DNA of 21,687 nucleotides. Origin: a virus. The notes beneath the pieces were generated by a model. It worked only from the letters and a program-made list of their open reading frames with translations. It was not told where the DNA came from and ran no database searches. Positions 15,224 through 20,460 of this stretch are shown in pieces; positions within the stretch are counted from its first letter, which is position 1; each line of letters opens with the position of its first letter. Position numbers and translations under genes: made by a program. The stretch spans positions 3,997-25,683 of IMG/VR virus record IMGVR_UViG_3300029448_000386. One strand, given 5' to 3'.

Positions 15224-15649
15224 TTAAAAAGGGATTTCATCATTAAGTTCTTTAGGTGGTTCTTTAGGCATATCCATTTCATTTATGGATTTTTCCTGAA
15301 CAGGTGCTCCACCATTAGAAGTCTTGGGTGCTAGACTTACACTTGTAAAGTCTGTTCCCTTTGCACTTGTTTTTTTTCTCAGCCAAAACTTCATTGGCTT
15401 AATTGATCCATCTACTACGGCATTCAAAGTTCCATCCATGTCTGAGTCATTTTCTTTCTTCTTCTCAGTCTTGTAGATGATAGCACTCTCAAAGTATAGT
15501 TTATAGTATTCCATGCCCTCTCTGTCTTTGCTTTTGACAATGAGCATATTTTTATCTGTTCCCTCAACATTTACTTTACCTTGTCTGATAATGTTTGTGT
15601 CGATAGGTGTGAATAATGCACCATTATTGGTGTTGTCATATTCAGTCAT
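15224..15649 (-). CDS. single-stranded DNA-binding-like protein, 141 aa
   Basis: N-terminal YDNTNNGALF (4-13), then two beta-rich G.(V/L)N repeats (RQGKVNVEG and MDGTLNAVVDG), and KFWLRKKTSAKGTDFTSVSLAPK. This resembles the DUF736-like family, whose usual pattern is NSGALF...G..NV.G...W.K....G..F.S.S..P. After a Pro/Glu-rich linker it ends in NDEIPF, the acidic-aromatic tip that bacterial and phage SSBs use to recruit partner proteins. I infer an OB-fold-type SSB serving the adjacent annealing protein and exonuclease. It starts on a 4-base ATGA overlap with the annealing gene. The end of the gene runs into an A9 tract (minus-strand sense). Confidence 0.72.
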   Translation of the reverse strand: MTEYDNTNNGALFTPIDTNIIRQGKVNVEGTDKNMLIVKSKDREGMEYYKLYFESAIIYKTEKKKENDSDMDGTLNAVVDGSIKPMKFWLRKKTSAKGTDFTSVSLAPKTSNGGAPVQEKSINEMDMPKEPPKELNDEIPF

Positions 15650-16362
15650 GCTTTTTTCCCTTTCTCTTGTGGAAGATTTTTTCTTAATTCTGATAAATCA
15701 TTAACTAATATTGAATGATTATGCAAGTCATTATTTCTTAATTCTTCAAATCTATCTTGATTTTCTACAGCCCATACATTCATTTTAGATTTTGTATCTA
15801 CAAATCCTGTATCAATTAAAGTCTTAATACTAGTGTACAAATAATCTTTTTCCTCAGATAAATCTCTATGCTGTGTCACATCTTTTGATTGAATAGGTTT
15901 TTTATCTTTTAGTTGGACAACATTTTGTTTTTCAATAGCTGTTTCAACTTCTTCAAATGAAGCATAAGAACCACCATGTAAACCAAGATTAGCTAACATT
16001 CTACCTACACTTGAAGTCTCTGCATTTTCTACAGCACTTGTTTTATTTATCATGCTTGAGTCTCTTAACTCTTCTGCTGTACCTACAGCTATTACACTTT
16101 CCATAGTGACAATCTCTTTGCCTTCTTCATCTAAGTGTATGTCAATATTTTTAGCTAAATAAGTTTTAGATATAACTCTATTCTCAAATATTTTTAAATG
16201 AGTATATACATTTGGCGATGATTTTAAATCTTCATCATCAAGATTGCTGCGGAAAACTTCTACTCTAAGAGGTACTGTAGTATATTCTTTACCTTTAATA
16301 TTAGCTTTGCCACCTTGTGCATCCGTAATAAGACGCTGTGCATTTTTAATTTTATCTTTCAT
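15646..16362 (-). CDS. putative single-strand annealing / ERF-Rad52-like recombinase, 238 aa
   Basis: The ATG at 16362 is chosen over one 45 bases upstream because AGGAG lies just before it. The key segment, residues 85-147, holds VTMESVIAVGTAEELR, then INKTSAVENAETSSVGRMLA and LGLHGGSYASFEEVETAI. The iN.tS..EnaETSavGRmLA pattern is typical of phage single-strand annealing/ERF-like and related ssDNA-binding recombination proteins. Known members anneal complementary strands during phage recombination. An exonuclease gene ends 10 bases upstream and an SSB-like gene overlaps downstream, forming a Red-type set. The C-terminal third (150-238) is charged and helical and probably for partner binding or oligomerisation. 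The subfamily is uncertain. Confidence 0.72.
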   Translation of the reverse strand: MKDKIKNAQRLITDAQGGKANIKGKEYTTVPLRVEVFRSNLDDEDLKSSPNVYTHLKIFENRVISKTYLAKNIDIHLDEEGKEIVTMESVIAVGTAEELRDSSMINKTSAVENAETSSVGRMLANLGLHGGSYASFEEVETAIEKQNVVQLKDKKPIQSKDVTQHRDLSEEKDYLYTSIKTLIDTGFVDTKSKMNVWAVENQDRFEELRNNDLHNHSILVNDLSELRKNLPQEKGKKA

Positions 16363-16372
16363 TTTTTCTCCT

Positions 16373-17254
16373 TTATGCTGAAGTGAGATGTTGTTGATAC
16401 TGATCACAAAAATCAGCTACCTCACAATATCTTTTACATCTTAACCTTTCACTGGATCTTTTGTCAACCTTTGCAGTACCTTTAATTACACTTGGATGTA
16501 ATTCAGCTTCTTCTTTAGTTTTAAAAACTTTCATTACCTTTCCTGCCTTCAATGATTCTACTATAAACGTGTCGCCAGTTGACCACATCTCTTCATCAGT
16601 ACATTCAGGAAGTTCTTCTTGAGTGTGATGCTCCACTCTTTCCATTACATATTGTTCTGTAACTTTATCATCCCATTTTTCTAATTTGAAAACAGGTAAA
16701 TTTGTCTGAGGATAATTAGGATCTGATATTCTATTGACAGTCCAATCTCTAATCATTGCAGATATGTATAAATTTTTTACATTTATATTATTTTTTTTAA
16801 GGATGTATGCATATATGTTTAATTGTTTTACAAATTCTGATAAGTCAGTCTTTGCTTTATAAGACGACATCAATTTATAATCCCATATATTATATAGATT
16901 TTTACCAACAGGCTCTAAACCATCTATAGCTCCTGATATTACATATCCGTTTACATCTGCGTAAAATCTTTTCTCACATATCCAATCATCAGGAGAACTA
17001 TCTTCCATAGCTTTGTGCCAAGCTTCTCCAAGCTTTGCAAAACCTTTATCTAAATGATTTATTTTTATTTTATCTCTGTGTTGTTTAAATAGCCTGCTTA
17101 TTCTTGGTGTATCTTTAAGACGAGTTGCACTGATATCAACAGGTATAGAGCCTGCATCATAGCTATCATTCGAGATATAATTCAATAATGATTTTGGTAG
17201 TTGATCTTCCATAATTACTATGATACCATAACATTGGGATCTATAGTTTGTCAA
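16373..17254 (-). CDS. PD-(D/E)XK exonuclease, Cas4/RecB-like, 293 aa
   Basis: Motifs in order: GEAWHKAME (H80), GYVISGAIDG (D111), IWDYKLM (D125-x-K127), QLNIYAYIL (Q144, Y148), and a C-terminal cluster RCKRYCEVADFC (C273, C277, C283). This is the RecB/Cas4-type nuclease core, plus three of the four cysteines that hold an iron-sulfur cluster in Cas4/AddB. The usual first cysteine (CPR) appears as TPR (T49). The start is TTG at 17254, with AGGAG 6 bases upstream. The alternative ATG at 17212 lacks a ribosome binding site. First gene of the minus block, it probably resects DNA ends for the annealing protein that follows 10 bases after its stop codon. Confidence 0.8.
   Translation of the reverse strand: MTNYRSQCYGIIVIMEDQLPKSLLNYISNDSYDAGSIPVDISATRLKDTPRISRLFKQHRDKIKINHLDKGFAKLGEAWHKAMEDSSPDDWICEKRFYADVNGYVISGAIDGLEPVGKNLYNIWDYKLMSSYKAKTDLSEFVKQLNIYAYILKKNNINVKNLYISAMIRDWTVNRISDPNYPQTNLPVFKLEKWDDKVTEQYVMERVEHHTQEELPECTDEEMWSTGDTFIVESLKAGKVMKVFKTKEEAELHPSVIKGTAKVDKRSSERLRCKRYCEVADFCDQYQQHLTSA
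17225..17254 (-). promoter_or_regulatory. possible sigma-70-like promoter, minus strand (weak)
   Basis: TTGACA (17254-17249) is a perfect -35 box, followed after 18 bases by TATGGT (17230-17225), 4 of 6 matches to TATAAT. Transcription would start close to the ATG at 17212 and give a near-leaderless message. The same TTG also serves as the better-supported translation start, so the match may be chance. Confidence 0.25.
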
Positions 17255-17368
17255 TCTGTACTCCTTTCTTTTTTTTAAGATAAGTTATAGATCTCTATTT
17301 TCATAAATTTCTTCCTAAACTGGGGCTAAGTTGTTTGACTTAGCCCTTTTTTTTTGTTATCTCAAAAT
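17255..17368. other. divergent intergenic region
   Basis: The only sizeable gap between genes, separating the minus-strand recombination block from the plus-strand replication block. It holds the ribosome binding site of the exonuclease gene (AGGAG at 17265-17261, minus strand), a small inverted repeat ATAGA-TC-TCTAT near 17290, AT-rich sequence and the terminator at 17323-17355. No promoter with good -10 and -35 boxes is evident by eye for either direction. Confidence 0.6.
17323..17355 (+). terminator. strong intrinsic terminator, plus strand
   Basis: GGGCTAAGT (17323-17331), loop TGTTTG (17332-17337), ACTTAGCCC (17338-17346), then nine T (17347-17355): a perfect 9-bp stem with a U tract, the textbook rho-independent form for rightward transcription. 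Read leftward, the stem is not followed by a U tract. It ends 13 bases before the ATG of the VRR-NUC gene. It could stop rightward read-through of the late operon across the minus block, or act as a leader attenuator. Confidence 0.85.
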
Positions 17369-17803
17369 ATGGCAGGCAAAAGAAAAAGATCAGAACCTGA
17401 GTTAGTACTTCAAACAGCCATTGTGAATGTTTTAAGAAGTCATCTAAAGAAAGATGTAATGATGACAGCTTTTCCTTCTGGTGGCGGTGGGTATATCAGA
17501 GGTGCTAAACTGAAGAGAGCTGGTCTTGTTGCAGGGTGGCCTGATATACAACTAATATATAAGGGAATATATTACGGTATTGAAGTAAAAACTCCAACTG
17601 GCAGACTATCTTCAGCACAACGAAAGATCCACAAGCAACTCAAAAGTATGGGTTGTTCAGTAGCTGTTGTGCGATCAATTAATGAAGTGATGGAGATAGT
17701 TCTTGACTGGAATATGGTTAGACGGTACAAACCGTCTATGGAGGGCAGTGATACTTCAAGCATTGTTGGACTCGGCAGGACACAGCAAGTCAATAAATCC
17801 TAG
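17369..17803 (+). CDS. VRR-NUC domain nuclease, 144 aa
   Basis: Small PD-(D/E)XK nuclease of the VRR-NUC type, a family proposed to cut branched DNA such as Holliday junctions. Residues from the ATG at 17369: SEPELVLQ (E9, E11) opens the fold, TAFPSGGGG (33-41) and KLKRAGLVAGWPDI (D59) follow, then YGIEVKTPTG (E72-x-K74), SSAQRKIH (Q84) and GCSVAVVRSINEV. All core residues are present and the size is usual. The C-terminal 30 residues are unrelated to the domain and overlap the next gene. There is no ribosome binding site before the ATG; a TTG at 17354, in the terminator's T tract, also lacks one. First gene of the replication block. Confidence 0.85.
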   Translation: MAGKRKRSEPELVLQTAIVNVLRSHLKKDVMMTAFPSGGGGYIRGAKLKRAGLVAGWPDIQLIYKGIYYGIEVKTPTGRLSSAQRKIHKQLKSMGCSVAVVRSINEVMEIVLDWNMVRRYKPSMEGSDTSSIVGLGRTQQVNKS

Positions 17804-18035
17804 TTGGCCTGACTGGAAACACAAGCGAGTCAAAAAAGTAGCTAGAGATTGGTTAATTCATGATAACGATGATTTTCCAATGGTCTGTGCATACGCAACT
17901 GTGCCTGAAGTAGCAGTCCGAAAATTAGCAAAAAAAATTGCGAGAGGTGACGCAAACGCAAAAAAACTTTTAATCGAATGGAGAGATATTTTCTCCAAAC
18001 AAATCAAGGAGACTAGAAATGGTATGGAAATCTAA
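17703..18035 (+). CDS. small phage protein of unknown function, 110 aa
   Basis: Two starts are possible. TTG 17703 has GGAG 7 bases upstream. GTG 17748 has GGAGG only 3 bases away, directly after a hairpin. I prefer 17703 because RLWRAVILQALLDSAG, which spans the GTG, looks like the conserved beginning of a phage family (..LWRAV..QA..DA...) often encoded near replication genes. The middle has ARDWLIHDNDDFPMVCAYA and VPEVAVRKLAKKI, matching that family's WL....DF..VC..A....VR..A pattern as I recall it. No function is known to me. It overlaps the VRR-NUC gene by 101 bases (56 from the GTG) and the reductase gene by 17. The helical, basic character would suit a nucleic-acid-associated protein. 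Confidence 0.7.
   Translation: MTGIWLDGTNRLWRAVILQALLDSAGHSKSINPSWPDWKHKRVKKVARDWLIHDNDDFPMVCAYATVPEVAVRKLAKKIARGDANAKKLLIEWRDIFSKQIKETRNGMEI
17719..17738 (+). other. perfect 8-bp hairpin next to a ribosome binding site
   Basis: TAGACGGT (17719-17726), loop ACAA, ACCGTCTA (17731-17738). It lies in the VRR-NUC coding sequence, immediately followed by GGAGGG and the GTG at 17748. No U tract follows, so it is not a terminator. It could shape translation of the next gene, be an RNA processing site, or be a protein-binding palindrome. Confidence 0.5.
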
Positions 18036-19698
18036 TATAAATCCAATGTTTAGAACGCAATTCTCAGAGGATATTTTTAATCAAAAGTATAGACATGAGA
18101 ATGCAAGTACATGGGCTGAGTTGTCAGCTACACTTGTTGAAGATGTTTGTAGGGATCAAATGACCTATGACGAAAAAGATACATTGATAAAATATATTAC
18201 AGATTTAAAGTTCGTACCGGGCGGAAGATATTTATTTTACGCAGGGAAGAAAAGAAAATTTTTTAATAACTGTTTTCTATTGAGAGCAGAAGAAGACACA
18301 AGAGAAGATTGGGCAAATCTTAGTTGGAAAGCTGAGAGTTGTTTAATGACAGGTGGTGGTATAGGAATAGACTATTCTGTTTACAGACCAAGAGGTAGTG
18401 CATTGTCAGGTACAGGTGGTACTGCTAGTGGTGCTGTTGAAAAGATGAGAATGATCAATGAGTTAGGTCGTTCAGTTATGCAAGGTGGTAGTAGAAGAAG
18501 TGCTATATATGCTAGTCTTAATTGGAAGTCAGGAGACATTGAAGAGTTTATTAATGCTAAGAACTGGCACAATATGCCTGTTGGTAATACAGGAAGTACT
18601 ATCTTTGATATTAAACAACAAGACTTTAATTTTCCTGCACCGTTGGACATGACAAACATTTCAGTCAACTACGATACGAAATGGTTAACTAGGTATTGGA
18701 CAACAGGAGATGTTGGCGATGTGTTTAGAAAAAATTGCAGACAAGCATTGTCTACAGCAGAGCCGGGATTTTCTTTTAACTTTTTTGACAATGAAAAAGA
18801 AACTCTTCGTAATGCCTGTACTGAAGTAACATCAGAGGATGATTCTGATCTATGTAATCTTGGTTCTTTAAATCTTGCAAGGATAGATAACATAAATGAG
18901 TTGAGAGATGTTGTACATCTTGCGACAAAATTTTTAGTCTGCGGCACAATGGTTGCTGATCTTCCATACAAAAAGGTTTACGAAACTAGAGAGAAGAACA
19001 GACGTTTAGGTTTGGGTCTTATGGGATTACATGAATGGCTAATTAAAAAAGGTCATAAGTATGAGGTTACTCCTGAACTTCATAGATGGTTGTATATCTA
19101 TAAAACTCAAAGTGATTTAACAGCCAATCAATTTTGTAGAGAACTTTCAATCAGTCCATCTGTTCGCAAAAGAGCAGTTGCTCCAACAGGAACTATTGGA
19201 ATTATTGCAGGAACGACTACAGGAGTAGAGCCTATCTTTGCTGTTGCTTACAAAAGAAGATATCTTAAAAATGAGAGATGGCATTATCAATATGTTGTGG
19301 ATGCTGCAGCACAAGAGATGATAGATACTTATGGTGTAGATCCTGATAGTATTGAAAGTGCTTTAGACTTGGCAAATGATTATGAAAGAAGAATTAAATT
19401 TCAATACGATGTTCAGTCATATGTTGATATGTCAATCTCAAGTACAATTAATCTTCCTGCATGGGGCAGTAAGTTAAACAATGAAGATAAGGTAGAAGAA
19501 TTTGCAGAGACACTTGCAAAGTATGCTCATGGTCTTCGAGGTTTTACTTGTTATCCTGACGGAAGTCGAGGTGGACAGCCACTTACAGCCGTTTCTTATA
19601 ATGAAGCAAAACAAAAGCTTGGTGAAGAATTTGAAGAAGCAGTTGAAACTCATGATATTTGTGATATAACAGGTCATGGGGGAAGTTGTGGAGTATGA
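18019..19698 (+). CDS. nrdJ: class II (adenosylcobalamin-dependent) ribonucleotide reductase, 559 aa
   Basis: Reduces ribonucleotides to deoxyribonucleotides for phage DNA synthesis. ATG start, with AAGGAG 7 bases upstream. Catalytic set: C85 (FFNNCFLL) and C279 (DLCNLGSLN) form the redox pair matching E. coli C225/C462. C267 lies in NACTE, the NxCxE motif holding the thiyl-radical Cys and its Glu (N265, E269). APTGTIGII (P389-T392) is the phosphate-binding loop. The C-terminal CDITGHGGSCGV (C548, C557) should shuttle electrons. There is no N-terminal ATP cone and no radical-generating small subunit in the window. With the sequence style (GGGIGIDYS, MQGGSRRSA), this fits class II. No intein or intron interrupts it. 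It overlaps the genes on both sides (17 bases before, ATGA after). Confidence 0.88.
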   Translation: MVWKSNINPMFRTQFSEDIFNQKYRHENASTWAELSATLVEDVCRDQMTYDEKDTLIKYITDLKFVPGGRYLFYAGKKRKFFNNCFLLRAEEDTREDWANLSWKAESCLMTGGGIGIDYSVYRPRGSALSGTGGTASGAVEKMRMINELGRSVMQGGSRRSAIYASLNWKSGDIEEFINAKNWHNMPVGNTGSTIFDIKQQDFNFPAPLDMTNISVNYDTKWLTRYWTTGDVGDVFRKNCRQALSTAEPGFSFNFFDNEKETLRNACTEVTSEDDSDLCNLGSLNLARIDNINELRDVVHLATKFLVCGTMVADLPYKKVYETREKNRRLGLGLMGLHEWLIKKGHKYEVTPELHRWLYIYKTQSDLTANQFCRELSISPSVRKRAVAPTGTIGIIAGTTTGVEPIFAVAYKRRYLKNERWHYQYVVDAAAQEMIDTYGVDPDSIESALDLANDYERRIKFQYDVQSYVDMSISSTINLPAWGSKLNNEDKVEEFAETLAKYAHGLRGFTCYPDGSRGGQPLTAVSYNEAKQKLGEEFEEAVETHDICDITGHGGSCGV

Positions 19699-20138
19699 CA
19701 AAACCAACAGGTTATTTTAAAATGTGGAGAGGGTGGTCACAACACCCTGCTCTTAAAAACGACAATAACTATAGATATTTGTGGCTGTATTTAATTGAGC
19801 AATGTGCTTTCACCGATACTATTGTTGACAGGTATGGTTATCCTGTTGAAGTGAAAAGAGGTCAGTTTTTTACAACGCTAAGAAGAATATGTTCTGACGT
19901 AAATATGGGTGAAAGAAGTGTTAGAACAGCCTTAAAGTGTTTTGTTAACCATGATTTAATAGTGATAAAAACAGACACAAAGTGGACACAAATAACCCTT
20001 TGTAATTATGACGTTTTTCAGGATGACCAAAAAAAACAGACACAAAGTAGACACAAAACCGACAAACAAAAGAAAGAAGGAAAAGAAATGAAAATAAAAG
20101 AAAGGGGTGAATGGTGGCAAAATGGGATCACATACTAG
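19695..20138 (+). CDS. winged-helix replication protein (phage O / DnaD-like N-terminal type), 147 aa
   Basis: The ATG at 19695 overlaps the reductase stop codon (ATGA). Residues 7-35 (GYFKMWRGWSQHPALK, then YRYLWLYLIEQCAF), KRGQFFTTLRRICSDV (54-69) and GERSVRTALKCFVNHDLIVI (72-91), followed by WTQITLCNYDVFQ, make a winged helix-turn-helix. This is the type found in phage replication initiators and DnaD-like proteins: GQ..t..R.L......vr..L..L...g.I........ IT..NY. The tail from 110 on is Lys/Gln-rich and probably disordered. Its place between the reductase and the primase genes supports a replication role, such as origin binding or helicase loading. A transcription regulator is the alternative. 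Confidence 0.75.
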   Translation: MTKPTGYFKMWRGWSQHPALKNDNNYRYLWLYLIEQCAFTDTIVDRYGYPVEVKRGQFFTTLRRICSDVNMGERSVRTALKCFVNHDLIVIKTDTKWTQITLCNYDVFQDDQKKQTQSRHKTDKQKKEGKEMKIKERGEWWQNGITY

Positions 20139-20460
20139 TGAAAACTTAGTCATTAATTTTTTATTTAAAAACAATGTAAAAGGAAGTGAGTTAGAAGATT
20201 TATTATTTAGGGGAAGTTTTGGAGGATGGAAAAGATGTCGTTGTCCAAAGTGCAGCACAGTAAGAAACAATAAGACAGAAAAATGTTTAGCAGTCAGATA
20301 TAAGGAAGGAGATTTATATGTCATATGTCACCATTGCGGATGGAGAAGTGGAGTTACATCCACTGGATCAAGATCAAATAAACTACCTAGAGGGTCGTGG
20401 TCTCGACCTAGAGATGGCAGTCAGAATGGGAGTACAAAACGCAAGTTTACATGGCTCTAA
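20122..20460 (+). CDS. stand-alone primase zinc-binding domain protein, 112 aa
   Basis: ATG 20122 is the likely start; a GTG at 20107 is possible. Residues 36-74 carry CPKC (C41, C44), a KTEKCLAVRY middle, and YVICHHCGW (C69, C72). This is the template-reading zinc ribbon found at the N-terminus of T7 gp4-type and other phage primases. In T7 this module is fused to the primase catalytic part. Here the frame runs on into a Ser/Gly/Arg-rich tail and stops at 20460, while the catalytic part starts at 20318 in the +1 frame. The tail (75-112) looks like a by-product of the overlap but is basic and might bind DNA. It overlaps the winged-helix gene by 17 bases. Confidence 0.8.
   Translation: MGSHTSENLVINFLFKNNVKGSELEDLLFRGSFGGWKRCRCPKCSTVRNNKTEKCLAVRYKEGDLYVICHHCGWRSGVTSTGSRSNKLPRGSWSRPRDGSQNGSTKRKFTWL

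Noticed and set aside
15203-15225. Plus-strand GGAT-CTT-ATCC followed by T9 as a terminator
   Set aside because: The stem is only 4 bp, too weak for a confident terminator. Noted only in connection with the odd start of the HNH/Ref-like gene.
18019-19698. Possible intein or intron in the ribonucleotide reductase, common in phage reductases
   Set aside because: The reading frame is continuous and catalytic motifs follow at normal spacing, with no splicing-domain motifs.
19956-20324. Minus-strand frame of 122 codons opposite the winged-helix and zinc-domain genes
   Set aside because: It is a Phe/Leu/Ser-rich antisense translation of well-supported plus-strand genes, with no start signal.
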